A DNA stretch of 64,000 nt from Sarocladium kiliense (GCA_030734395.1 JAUZTG010000025.1:22160-86159), one strand, 5' to 3'; shown: positions 43,290 through 54,259, counted from the first letter of the stretch. Notes: generated from the letters alone by a model not told the origin. Program-made: numbers and translations.

Positions 43290-43682
43290 TTAGTGAAATC
43301 CTAGGCAGGAATGCATAAGGTCTTCAATGTGTCTTGAGACATACTTTACGTCCCATTCGCCAATAATTGTTTTCCCACCGTAGGGGCAGAATTCAACGAA
43401 AAAGCGAAGATTACCAATGCACTGGCTCTTGCTGATATATAGGCCTCCAGTGCCTCTATTTCCCATTCGCAAATCCATTCTCGTACCCCCACCGAGATTC
43501 AGACATGTGGTCTTTGACTGCCAAGCGGCGTAGGTCCTGTCACCTGCTGTATCACACCATTGCTGTATGAGCCCTGCGGCCTTTAACTCTTGGCCACCCC
43601 ACGATCTGCCACTGGGAAAGCACTCTCTGTGCTGGGCCGAGGCAAAGCCTGTGAGAGCAAGTAGGGCGATAGGAAGGCGCAT
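43290..43682 (-). CDS. Small secreted cysteine-rich protein
   Basis: The gene encodes 130 residues from the ATG at 43680-43682, with TATAAAAGG about 110 bp upstream (43792-43800). The N-terminus MRLPIALLALTGFASA is a clear signal peptide, cut probably before Gln17. The mature part has six cysteines (21, 43, 60, 88, 99, 126), an even number consistent with three disulfides, and several Gly-rich turns. No homologue is recognised. Small, Cys-rich secreted proteins are classic candidates for effectors or antimicrobial proteins in fungi, but that role is inferred from these features only. Confidence 0.65.
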   Translation of the reverse strand: MRLPIALLALTGFASAQHRECFPSGRSWGGQELKAAGLIQQWCDTAGDRTYAAWQSKTTCLNLGGGTRMDLRMGNRGTGGLYISKSQCIGNLRFFVEFCPYGGKTIIGEWDVKYVSRHIEDLMHSCLGFH

Positions 43683-44649
43683 GATGGGAGGTATAACAAG
43701 GATAGTGGATTGGCTGAACGATGGTTTCCGTAAAGTGAATGCGAACTGATGGTAACCAGAAAAGTTGGCTAAAAGCGACGTTATAGGGAAGCCTTTTATA
43801 GACGATGATGGTTAATGAGCAAGGCAATCGGTAGAACCTTTGAATTACAGGGGGTTGTACTCTAGTGGACTCGCAATTAGCCGGTCCAAATAATCGAATG
43901 ACGCCGAGCCCAACCGGCTGGAGTCTTGATACAAACATCTTTGCTACATATGGTGAATACATGAACTGCATGACCGAAAGGGGGCATTTTAAAGGGCATC
44001 GTGGGGCGCAGAAGAGCTTAAACACTTAGAGTATTGATACGCGGCCACCGCCACCAATGAAAAACACTCATGCGCTATGAGGAGCCCGAGAGGTGACACT
44101 CGGATGAACGCGCCCCCTTCACTCCACCTCCATAAGCAACGCCGGCGGACGGCCCCGGAGTGGGATAGTAGATTTCAGCCATAAGAATTCGCAACGTATG
44201 GACGCCCTACATGAACACCAGTGGCAGAGCACCGTGGTCTGTCTCGAGTAACACCGCCAGCGCTCGAGGCGTTCTCGGAGACATCAGCTGCAGCCTACAG
44301 AGCCTCTTGTAGTATAAATTGCTTCCATTATTACGCAAGATTTCACGCAATACAAGCAGCTCGACATCAGACTCCCTGAGAGCGGGAACAAAGACTCGAA
44401 GCGTAACCTGTACGGAATGGCCACGGACCATAACATATATGTGGAAGTTGATTTGCGTCTATCGGGAAGGCATCCTTATATCACATATATTATTATTTCT
44501 GTCTTCGAGCAATCTAACGGGAAGCTGATGCCCCGGGCACTTGGAAATAACAGAGTGATGCGGTGGTTGCACCGTACTAAAGCTCAAGATCGACACCAGC
44601 AAAAGCCGCCTGTCAGATATCCAAGCTGTCCTGGATGCTCCATGATAAC
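43683..44649. other. Gene-free stretch
   Basis: Promoter of the secreted protein at its left end; otherwise short frames only, up to the Helitron fragment. Confidence 0.4.
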
Positions 44650-44786
44650 CTTCGTGGGTAATCGGGTGCCCGATGACATGGTCGCTGCTGAGGCGAGGAT
44701 GGAGGAGCTGAGCAAAGCAACAACCAGGGACGCGGAGCGTTGACACTGCTCGAGGGATTGAGCGGCTGGGTGGTTGGCGTTAGGGT
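44650..44786 (+). mobile_element. Isolated 137-bp copy of the Helitron RepHel 3' end
   Basis: Aligns without gaps to 18138-18274, with about seven differences (about 95% identity). It covers the last 34 codons of the Rep-helicase and 34 bp beyond. The TAG stop is changed (tag to tcg), while an earlier G-to-A change creates TGA. Both copies diverge after the word gttagggt. Left of 44650 the sequences are unrelated. Confidence 0.85.
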
Positions 44787-44967
44787 TCTCTTGCTCTCGG
44801 GAGCCATCTGCTCTGGAGCTATTGGGCTCCTCGTCCTCCCAGCCCAGCTTGCGCAACTGGTCTTTGAGGGGGTTGGTTACGAGCTCCACCCAAGATAAAG
44901 GCCATTGATGTTTTGCTTGTTCGCAAACCTTCTTGCAGTATTTGTTCAAGAAGTGGACTTCATCCAA
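44787..44967 (-). other. Possible gene fragment joined to the Helitron tail
   Basis: Reading the minus strand from 44967 gives MDEVHFLNKYCKKVCEQ, then HQWPLSWVELVTNPLKDQLR and an acidic end. This protein-like sequence runs into the antisense of the Helitron tail. I do not recognise the source gene. It may be a captured or adjoining exon. Confidence 0.3.
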
Positions 44968-46081
44968 GGTCTGTTCGGGTGTAAGTGAGCACTGAGAAGG
45001 GGAAACTCATGCGCAACAGATTCTAGACTGCAGGCCGTTTATGACTTAGGAGTGTGGTTGATTCCACAGATTCGGCGGTCTCCCAATCTGACAATCGCCG
45101 AGCGTAAGGTATCCATGCTAAACTGGGTAATCAACCCCATCTTTGAGTCGCACAGGGTTTAGCTTGGACAGGGGTTGTTGTGTTCAACACTAAGATAAGG
45201 TTTACGACGAACCAAGAAGGGAGAAATTCCGAACTGCAAGCCCTTTATGGCTCAGGAGTGGGATTCATTCCAAAGATTCTGCGGCGTTGGTTGGCTGGTG
45301 TTTAGAACTTTTGTGGTGATGCTGGGACTGAGGAAGGCTTATGCTTCCGGCGCCTCAGGTGCGATGGACCCGTGATCGTGATGTCGATCCACTCCTTCTA
45401 TAAATGGCGGGGTGGAATTTGGGTGGCCCGAAGTTGGGATGGCCCGAAGAGGGTATGTTCGACCTGTCGTCATCTGAGATCTTGATATTTAAGCATAGCC
45501 TCTTTTCCTTTTCCCCTTCCCCCTTCGCAGAATACAGCTCTCAACGGGGTAATAGACTCAATGCTAATTGGCATATCGACTCATTAGCTCTTCAGAAGAA
45601 GTCTTGTCGTGCATATCCTCAGTCGCGTCATCTTCGGAGGAGGAGCCGATGCTGAAAGGGGGGAAGACTATTGCTAGTGGTGGGAGAGGCACTAGTGCCA
45701 GGCGTTTGATGCGACCTGAGGTATAGATAATCTCATGGAGAAATTCTTGGAAAGGGGAAAAAAGACAAAGGCATGGCGTTGGCGTCAGCGCCAAGATGTT
45801 CCACATGCAAGTTCAACGGCTGCCTCGAAGCTGATGTCCAGGGGACGAAGACCGTCCTTGGATGCGCGTATTCGCTAATGTGACCCTTGTCGCCAAGTTC
45901 GGGCTAGACAATGTGCGTGCAAGTTCATACCAAGAGCGGACTTAACCTAGAAGTATAAGAAGAAGCAAGGCAACGGACTGGAAAGCACTTTGATCTACCA
46001 TCAACACCACACGAGGCTCTTCAGATGCTCAGGCTTGGACATTACCTCTTGAATCCCACGAACCTTCATTTCCTCACCAAT
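44968..46081. other. Gene-free stretch with an imperfect duplication
   Basis: Contains two related 53-bp segments (45027-45080 and 45228-45282), and a TATAAAT-like site near 45401 with no gene that I can support after it. Confidence 0.35.
45027..45282. repeat. Two imperfect copies of a 53-bp segment
   Basis: Segments beginning actgcaggccgtttatg (45028) and actgcaagccctttatg (45230) share about 80% identity over 53 bp and lie about 200 bp apart. Confidence 0.5.
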
Positions 46082-46874
46082 ATGCATTTCACTGCTGTTT
46101 GGCTCGCCTTCACGGCCGCTGTTGCGGTTGCCGCTCCAGCCCCGAGCGACGGATTTGGAGACGTGCACGTCTTTAGGCGGGATTCAGTGCTAGACGCCCG
46201 AGACGTTGCGCTTGCCGAGATTCATGGCGTCAATCTCACTGAGAGTATGCAACATTCAATCCCCGAAAGTAATAGTTGCTTACACAACTTCATCTCAAGT
46301 GTACAAACACTCCATTATGGAGCGCGGCGACGGAGACCATTTCACCATCTGGGTTGATCGTTCCTTCACGCCCGCCGAGGGTCCCGACGAAGACCCTAAA
46401 CAATTCGAGAAACGACAAGGCGCTCGCCTTTTCGGTGGCTCCGGCTTTATTCGGAACGGTAGCGGCTCTCTGTGCCGAAATCACAATATGTGGTCTATCA
46501 CGGGCAGCTCATCCCCCTTCTCCGGAGGTGCATTGGCTATAGCCAGATGGGGAGACAACAATAGAGGCGAATGGACATGGGCCAATGATGGCAGAAAGAG
46601 GTTCTTGGTTGTTGGCGGCTCCAACGGCGGGCGTAATGCCCGGTATATTGCCGGTAGTAAAAATCTTGGAAGTGGAGAATATGGCGGCATTGGATCGCGC
46701 GATATGGCTCATAATGCTTGGAAGACTTATAACGATTTTGCCAGGCAGTACAACGGTCAGTGGAGGGCTGCAGCGAAGGGAACTATGACCTGCGACACGA
46801 TTATCCCTGGAAATTTGTTCCCGACGGTTCGTACGTTCAGCTGGGAGTTAGTTAGCACCCCCACGCGTGTTTAA
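46082..46874 (+). CDS. Secreted protein with propeptide-like region and KR site
   Basis: Exons 46082-46244 and 46300-46874 join in frame to 245 residues; the intron is 46245-46299 (GTATGC donor, CTCAAG acceptor). I start at the ATG at 46082, because MHFTAVWLAFTAAVAVAAPA is a good signal peptide. After an acidic segment with dibasic RR there is a KR pair (QFEKRQGARLFGG), a possible Kex2 cleavage site. The rest is rich in Gly, Asn and Trp, with two cysteines (one in SLCRNHN, one in MTCDT). I recognise no family. Secretion and processing are predicted from sequence; a host-directed or antagonistic role is only a possibility. Confidence 0.65.
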
Positions 46875-47028
46875 GAGGCTATGGGCCGAGAATCTTCACT
46901 CATTGGAGAAACACTCCGGTGATTGATAGGTTACAGTGTGTTTACCGTTCTTGGGGTGTTGGCTCTCTGCGCTTTATCGTGACGCCTGCACCAGACTGGT
47001 TTAGAGCAGCATGTTAGGTAGTATTCAA

Positions 47029-47346
47029 TCAAAATCCTTTAGGCACCCTTACTAGATTTTGCCTGGGACATAACTTCTGCTGACAGACCGCATGCCGCAA
47101 CGTCAGGACGTCCACGACCCCTCTCTCCGTCCCAACCACGTTGTTGGTCCCCTCCACAGTGATTCCTGCATCCGCCTTGATCTCGACCGGTCTCGGGCGA
47201 CCGTCCTGGTCGATCATTGGGATGCCCCCTTCGGACACCGATGCACTCTTGAACGCGGTTATGAGAGCGTCAGCGATGGCCTGGGTCTGCTGCGCTGGCG
47301 AGCTCGATAGGATCACGACGCTATTGTCGCGCGCCTCCCAATACAT
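47029..47346 (-). pseudogene. C-terminal gene fragment, family not named
   Basis: Begins at an ATG at 47344-47346 and reads NSVVILSSSPAQQTQAIADALITAFK, then GIPMIDQDGRPRPVEI and DAGITVEG, which is well-formed protein sequence. Upstream on the same strand another frame reads PPFEEEAPPRLAGGEASSVASSSE. The two are probably exons or frameshifted pieces of one gene. No complete gene is recoverable here, and the family is not one I can name. Confidence 0.4.
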
Positions 47347-47921
47347 CCTCAGCTATCTCGCCTTCATCTCTCACTCGAAGAAGCCACCGACGAAGCTTCC
47401 CCACCAGCCAAGCGCGGAGGCGCCTCTTCCTCAAATGGCGGATCCGGCGCATTAACACATCTTGCGCCAACATTATTCGACGACGGCGGCCCCTCGACGA
47501 CAAACTACTCCTAGTATAACATGAGGAAACGCGCGCCGTTTCTCCTTCTCGTCCAATTATAATCCGTTCGGCTGACCCCGGTCGTTCACCCCCAGGAACC
47601 GCGCGCGTTTCCCGTACAGCTGCTTTACCGAGCAATGACACACGGAAACGCGACGCGTTTCCAGCCAGGGCGCCCAATCGGGTCCTTTCCTTTGGGTAGC
47701 CAAGTCCATTAGAGTGGGCGCCCATTTCCTCCACCCCTGTAGCAGCTCTGCCTACCTTCCATGATCCTTAGAGAAGCATGGGCTGTGGCTTCAGGGACAC
47801 TTATAGAGAGAGAGAGAGAACACTAGCTAAACGAAGTCCGAATCTTGTTCCTGCACTTGTTCTTTCATCCGCAAGCTACGTGAAGCGCGAGAGCGTATTT
47901 GCCCTCCCTCCCGCGCTAGCA
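47347..47921. other. Palindrome-bearing upstream region of the second OrsD-type gene
   Basis: Holds the three palindromes listed next, and a short GA-repeat at about 47809-47819. No gene is supported. Confidence 0.45.
47525..47662. repeat. Three GGAAACGCGNCGCGTTTCC-type palindromes
   Basis: Copies at 47525-47545, 47595-47612 and 47644-47662. The last is perfect: GGAAACGCG, A, CGCGTTTCC. They end 260 bp before the OrsD-type ATG at 47922, the same arrangement as at 34.46-34.61 kb. Confidence 0.8.
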
Positions 47922-50379
47922 ATGGCAGCCGCCGTTGCTGGTCTCATTCAGTGGTCTACTGTCCCTACGGCCCAAGAACGAGAAAGACTGGGCTCTGTTG
48001 GATTGTTCTACAACCCTGATCCACAGCCTGCCCTAATCTGTATTGAATGCGGCTTGGCGTTGTGCGTATCTAGCGATCGTGTGTCTCGGCACCTCGGTGA
48101 GAGACATGGCGTGCCTAACCCTGTTGCGTCGGGGCCTCAACGAGCTCGTCAGAGGTCTTGCGCTCTTGGAGCCCCATGCACTTTTGCGAATGCCGACCAA
48201 CTCCCCATCACACCCAAAGCTCGAGCTTCAGTCCGGATTCGCCTGTCGATACTGCCGTCTCCCATCATCGAGCCTTAAGGTCTCAGAAAGCCACGTTCGC
48301 CGCAACCATGTCGATCAAGCCGAAGCATCTATTGCCGCAGAACTCAGCATCCAGACCTGGCGTCGCAAGCACATTGAGTCAGGAGTAAACTCCCAGAGCT
48401 GGGGCCGGCGAGACGTTAGTCGCGCCTGGACAGTCACTTTGAGTGAAGGTTTCTCAAAAACCCCATCCGAGTCGCTGTCCCGCATAATGCCGACCAGCAG
48501 TCCGATCCGTGACTTCATCGCGGCGCTGGAGCAGGGTGAGCGCGGTCGAATTGGTCAAAGTATCCAACAGGGCAAGAGGACCGCTCATAACACTGATCAC
48601 CCGAACCTCATCTCAAGTGGGATGCGGCGCACAGGTTGGGAGCCTACACTTGATATGGCTCGTCATGATGTCCTGGTCGCCTTGACGGGGCTACCACTGC
48701 AGCTCGGTCCCCAACACTGGCAGCATCAGCATATACAGTCGGCCGACGGCTGTGTGAAGATTACCCTAGCCGCCGCGGATGAGGCCAAGGTGGCTCTTAT
48801 CGTCTCGGCCGTCGATATTCTGATGTAGAGATGCGCTGATACCGTACGCCACTCTGACGGCTGCATCCATCGCTGGCTTCGGAGTACTCAGCCGAATCGA
48901 CCGCACCGGCTTCCACTTGAGCTGGTTGCGGATGCTACTTCGGAAAGGCGGTATCGCTCGGAGCTGAAGCGCTTCATCTGTCTGTGGCTTCGTTTATCGC
49001 TGCTGCCTCCTGACTTACTAAATGCGGTGTCTGGTCAGCGTCTGTATACACCTCAGCGAGAGGCTCTCAATGCGCTCTGGCTGCATCCAGTATGGATGGC
49101 GGGAGATACCAGATCACTTTATAGGTGTACTGGGACTTCCAAGGCTCCTGAGATATCCTTCACAGGGGTAGATGATCGATATAGCGAGGACGTATCACTA
49201 AGCGATAGCATGACAGGTCTCGACTCTGAGGACGACGCCGCCAACAACGAGGGCGACGACGACGATGATGCAGACGAGTACGAAGCTTCCGAGAGCGAGA
49301 GTATTCACGACGAGAGTCTATGCTAACGGGCGATGAGGAAAACGAGGAGGTCGACAATGAGCATGAAGAGTTACACCAACAAGAGGAGCCCGATGCCTTA
49401 TCTGGGCCGACCGATCCCCTGCCGGAAGCTATCAAGAACAACACCGCCGTAGATGTTCTACTGCGATTCTTAGCCCACGCTGTCTCCGAGGATTTCGTCG
49501 ACGGCAATCCTCACTCTACTTTACTTGTATTTTATGCAGCAGTCAGAGGCTTGAATCGGCCTTCAGGGGGCAGCCTTCTCCAACCCCATCAATACACGGG
49601 GGTTTTAGCGGCTCTGATCTACTGCCTTCGCCTGATAAGCCTAGAAACCTGTCTTCCAAGGTTGAGTTGTGTGGAGTATGCCCACGGCATCATGCAGAAA
49701 GACGACCTGCCAGTCTAGAGCTATACCTACCGCCAGCGCCAGGAAAGAGCGAGAACAGCGACAATCAACAAACAAGCGGGGAGCATGATGGTGTCCAGGA
49801 GACCGAGGCCCCGGCCAGTATGGTATACACCGGACCGGATGCTGTGTGCCGTCAGAAGATGCTGGAGGCAGAGATGTTCGACAGGTTCGAAGCTGACCTG
49901 TTAACAATGCGTGGATGTTGTCTGCTCTGCCGCGTCAAAGGCAGACGGTCGTTCGATCACGAGGCCAATCGCTGCAGCCAGCGTTCATGCTGGCAAAAGG
50001 CAAAGCAAAAAACAATACAATCCTGCAGGAATGAGGGTAGAAAGTGGATGGCAGACTACACCGCATGTTACATGTGCTACCTACCTCAGACTATTTGCAA
50101 CAGGCAGACCCAGAGGCAAGTACCGAAACGGACGCAGGTCCTCGAGGGAAGCAGTGTCATGGCACGGCAGGGTGTCGGTTTGCAGATATGGTCATGCCAT
50201 TATGTTACGGTGCGTTCTTCACGCCAGGGCCGAGAGCGTTCATCAACAAGCACTCCCGGGGTCGGTTCCGCAACGACGCGGACTACATGCTATGGCTTGG
50301 CGAATCGACCACTTTTGGCGGCTCGCTTTGCATTCAGGCGGCTCGACTAGCAGCGTTACTGCTCGCCGAACAGGGGTAG
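47922..50379 (+). pseudogene. OrsD-type/telomere-linked-helicase-like gene, several lesions, no helicase core
   Basis: Starts MAAAVAGLIQWSTV. The first OrsD finger (LFYNPDPQPALICIECGLAL, RVSRHLGERH) is in one frame. After a frame change near 48125 come the second finger (CRYC...SHVRRNHV) and WGRRDVSRAWTV. A TAG at 48826-48828 interrupts the frame before VRHSDGCIHRWLRS. The frame changes again near 49320 (acidic region, then FVDGNPHSTLLVFYAAV and YTGVLAALIYCLRL), near 49690, and again near 50100. The end carries CCLLCRVKGRR, CYMCYLPQTIC, DMVMPLC and YMLWLGES. In full telomere-linked helicase-like proteins, as I recall them, a RecQ core sits between CLRL and CRVKGR; here the gap is only about 250 bp, so it is missing. 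Non-functional. Confidence 0.65.
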
Positions 50380-50726
50380 TTGCAAAGGCAAGTTTAGCAT
50401 TGTAAATAGAGTATGGATTCTCATCCTTATTTGGCCCAACATCTCCCGATGTGTGGGGTTCGCTGACAGCCACATCAGGATTACACCCATTTATAGACGT
50501 TGCGGAACTTGAACATAATGTGTCTCAGGTAGACCATTTTAGCAGAAACTGATCGAATTAAGTAAATAGGTAATCAGAACAAATAACATGTGATTCCAAG
50601 CGATCATGGGCGTCGGACAATGCGTACGCGCCGGTGGCTGAGCGAGTGTCCAGGTTACAGGGTAGCAGGTATTGGGTTCACGGAAAGCGATGGTCCCTTG
50701 CCACCCTCATGCATCTGAGGTCGAGA
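50380..50726. other. Gene-free stretch
   Basis: No feature that I can support. Confidence 0.4.
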
Positions 50727-51097
50727 TCACTCGTTTCCGGGCCCGTTTGAACCACCGGCCGATGGAAAAATCCCGGAGTCTCTTCTCTGGCTTGACGGAT
50801 GCCCGGATTGCCTCGTAGATTTGCGTTGCGCTCTACGTGAGAACTCCTCGCGGGCCTTATCCATCTGTCCGTCTGTGAGACCATAGCCAGGGCATAGGAG
50901 TTCGTCGGATGTGTCCGTAGGACCGATATGAAGGAACGAAGGCCATACAGGGCGGACCACAACCGCACCTCCCGCCTGTTCCTGGCCGTTGATGTGACTC
51001 TGCTCGTTCTGCTGCTTGCTCCTCTGAGCTGGTACTGATGCCGGCGGGCCAGTGGCAGGTTGCGTTCGCAGCGGCGCCCAGTCTTCAGCAAAATCTG
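50727..51097 (-). CDS. Possible terminal exon of an unknown gene
   Basis: On the minus strand an open frame follows a CTTACAG acceptor-like site at about 51098 and runs 123 codons to a stop at 50727. It includes PVWPSFLHIGPTDTSDELLC and a charged tail. The composition is protein-like (Gln/Ser-rich, then basic), but no upstream exon or family was found. Weak call. Confidence 0.25.
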
Positions 51098-52438
51098 TAA
51101 GGAAGGACGGCCCCCCTTGCCTGTAGCCGCTATTTAGTCAACGGCTATACCCGGAAGCGGGGTTTGGCGGACAGACGCGCTCAGTCGAACTGCTCGGGGG
51201 GTTGCATCGACCTTGCACGAGACCTTAGCGACAGGTTGTTAGTCAACCCTTCCAGTTGAAGAGGAATGAAAGTAACAATATTTGTATAAGTTGTTTTCCT
51301 CACCATCTCTGCGCGGTGTCGTCAAGCTCTCTCACGCCACACATGGTAACCTGACGCTGCGTGCACAGGCGTCCACCCCTTTTAGCGCCGTGGGATCACT
51401 GGAAACTTCGGTGCTGAACTGAGCCATTGTCGGTAGTTGAGCACCCGCGCCACTGCCCCTTTGGAATGAGGTCCTCATATTGCACACGCGAGGAAAAGAA
51501 GTTGATGGGACACGAGCAAGAATTTTGGTCGGATTGAAGCGACCAGCTTCCTGAGGGCGAGGCGGTTAGGACCAGGTTCCCCCCTAACCTCAGGAAATCC
51601 TTGGATGTTCTGCCCAAATGCATCATCTCTAATCCAGTAGCCTCACATCTTCCTCTGCTCTTTATAACAGATAGATCACTGTCTGCAGAGTTGGGATCGA
51701 ATCAAAGGCAAAGTACCTGCATTTTGGCACGGCACGGAGGGTGCCTCGTGACGCAGGGACGAATGTTAGCCTTTTTTGGGGGACAATGCAACACACAGCC
51801 ACAAAGCGACATGTTGCATCGCGTAGCTGGGTCATGCACTATCGGTTGTGAGTCCAAACTAATGGCAGGCATCGCACGGTCGAGAGCTTTAAAAGCCAGA
51901 TCAGGCCCCAACGCCCTGGAGCTATTCACACACATAGTTGTGTAGGGGTTGTGGAGGGGTTGTGTAGAGAAGACTAGGTAGGAGGCTTTGGGATCGCATG
52001 TTGAGGCTCTTAGAGCCAAATCGAAAGTCCGCTTTGCTACTTCAGGACTAACCTTGAGGAGAGCCAGATGTGGACTAATATATGCCAAGACAGTGTAAAG
52101 AAATGTGGATCTGCGCCCTGAGTGGTTTCAAGGCGCCCTTCAACCGAACGCTGGAAAAGTGTCAAGTTGGTGCTCAACTCGCATAACTGTAACATGAGTC
52201 ACATCGTATACCCACTTTAGCTACCTTGGAAGAGCATGGACGGGCGTAGTTACTAATTTAAACTATTATCTTGGAGCTGCTATTAGCTTCTGGTGATTGA
52301 TCAGGCCGGGGGCTCAGAAGGGCTATTTTTGGGATAGTGTGATGCTGATAAAGTGGACGGCTTTCAGATCAAGTCAATTCCGCTTCATGCTAACCTGAAG
52401 TGGTGAAAAGCTTGCGGCGTTTAGGTTGTCGTATCCGA
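51098..52438. other. Gene-free stretch of 1.3 kb
   Basis: Only short frames without resemblance. This is where the rest of the LINE ORF2 would be expected if the element were complete, but no reverse transcriptase motif is visible. Confidence 0.45.
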
Positions 52439-54259
52439 CTACTCGTCGGTGATATCAACTTCGGGCTCGGTCCTGCAGCCTAGCAAGTAGCGCGACTTAC
52501 AGAACTGCTCGGTGTCAGCGAGGGCGAGGGCACAGTCGTGCGCAGGTGGGTTCTTGCCGACGTTTGCTTGGAAGACCCTAAGGCTTCCCCGTCCATCTCT
52601 GTTCATGCGCGGCCGTCTGGTCATAGGCTCGCCGCGGGTTCATGTTGTCGACGCCTCTTGAGACGAGAGGCTATTGCCTCGGGCTCTGTTGCCGCGGGCT
52701 CTATAGTGGTTGCCACTACGATACATGACGGCGAGGAGACCGTCATCTCATCGACAGGGCTTGCGGGCCGAGTGGTCTGGCCGGGCACAGCTTCTTGTTC
52801 GGTCCGCGGCTGGGCATCCCCGCCATGGGGCAGAGCTTGGGCACGATTGCCCTGCATTTCAGGATTCTTCTGATTGAACAACTCTCTGCCGATCTTTCGG
52901 ATCGCGGTTTTCTGTTCCCTTGTCAGGGGTCGCAGCACCCCATGAGCCCTCTTGGGCCGTGCGAGACAGTTCGTGGCGTCGTCGGCCTCATGTGGTGCGA
53001 GGCAGTTGATGCACTGGGTCGGCGTACTGCAAGCTTCTGTCCCATGGGCGGGCTTGCCGCAGGTCTTGCAGATCGGTAGTCGTTTGCAGCCTCGCGAGCC
53101 ATGGTAGTCCCAGCAGACAGTGCATTGTCTTGGCGGCTGTGGCTTGTTGATGAGTGCGGCGGGTGAGCTCGTTCCGAATAGGGTCCAGAAGCGTTTCGTC
53201 GGTTCAGTGAAAGACACAATGAGGGTCTTCGTTGGAAGTTCGATGGAGTCGTGGCGGGACGGCTTCACACTCACAGGCTCGAGGCCAGTCTGGCATTTGA
53301 TCTCGTCTAAGGTAGCTGCGTCGTAGCTCACTTCATTGCCATGTAAGTCTGTCAGTCGACGGGGACAGTTGTGCACAACGTATTTGTACCACCTCTGGCT
53401 CGCCTCAACGTTGATTGCGCCCAGTTCACGGGACCAGTCTTCTTTCTGTTGAAGTAATTTGTCGCGGGTTGCAGCGTCAGCTGGTCGAATCGCCCAACCG
53501 GTAGCAACCGGGATGGCATGTAGTAGCTGAGGGTTGATGCCTGCTTTTTGCGCGACGTGCGTTCGAATTGCGTAGCTGGTTTGTGTCCTTGTGCTTCGGG
53601 CTCTAGCCGCACGAATACCCGAAGATCTTCAGGGCGGACGAGTGGGGTGGCAGGACCCTGTAACTGAGCATGTGGAAAGCCGTCATTTTGTCGTTGGTGG
53701 TGGGGGTGGGGGATCTCAGGGGTTCCAGTCGGAAGGGTACTTGGTGGCAAGCCAGCGGCGACGCTGCTGTATGTCGGTATCGGTGCCAGCGTAGTTGAGT
53801 TCAGGGCGTGGCTCCAGTAGTCTAGGAAGTTGTTCGAAAATTGATGGGCAAAGTCTCGTCCCTGTTTGGATGTGAACTGTTTCGCTGTCTCGTCGAAGGC
53901 TGCACAGAAGGCTCGGAAGACAGTGAGCTTGGTGTTGCACGTCTCAGTATGCGCTTGCACAAGTCGATCTGCTGATTCCGCAATGCTGATTGGTTGACTC
54001 TCCCTTGAAGCGCCTGATTCGGTAGCGCGTCGATGGTAGCGTGCTGTGGCCCTTCCGTGCCTACAGCAGTTGTGTTCCGGTTGGTGGGTGATGATGGAGT
54101 TTTAGCTAGTTGCGGCTGTCGCCTTGGTAGAGCAGTGATAGGCTGCTCGACCGCAGGAACGCTTCTACGTAGTAGGGCTGCACGCGCCCTTTGAGGTGTG
54201 ATGACTTCCCACGTGAGGCCATCTGGGAATGCTTGGGAGCCCGGCGTGGCGGCTGCCAT
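52439..54259 (-). mobile_element. LINE (Tad-like non-LTR retrotransposon) remnant, 3' part missing
   Basis: On the minus strand, ORF1 starts MAAATPGSQAFPDGLTWEV at 54259, changes frame near 54000 and again near 53370, and ends with three zinc knuckles (CTVCWDYHGSRGC, CKTCGKPAHGTEAC, CINCLAPHEADDATNC). Its stop overlaps the next ATG as ATGA at 52621-52624, the termination-reinitiation arrangement of many LINEs. ORF2 begins SLRVFQANVGKNPPAHD, the usual start of an APE-type endonuclease, but homology stops at about 52500 after DTEQF. So gag is present though frameshifted, and endonuclease, reverse transcriptase and the 3' end are absent. Confidence 0.75.
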
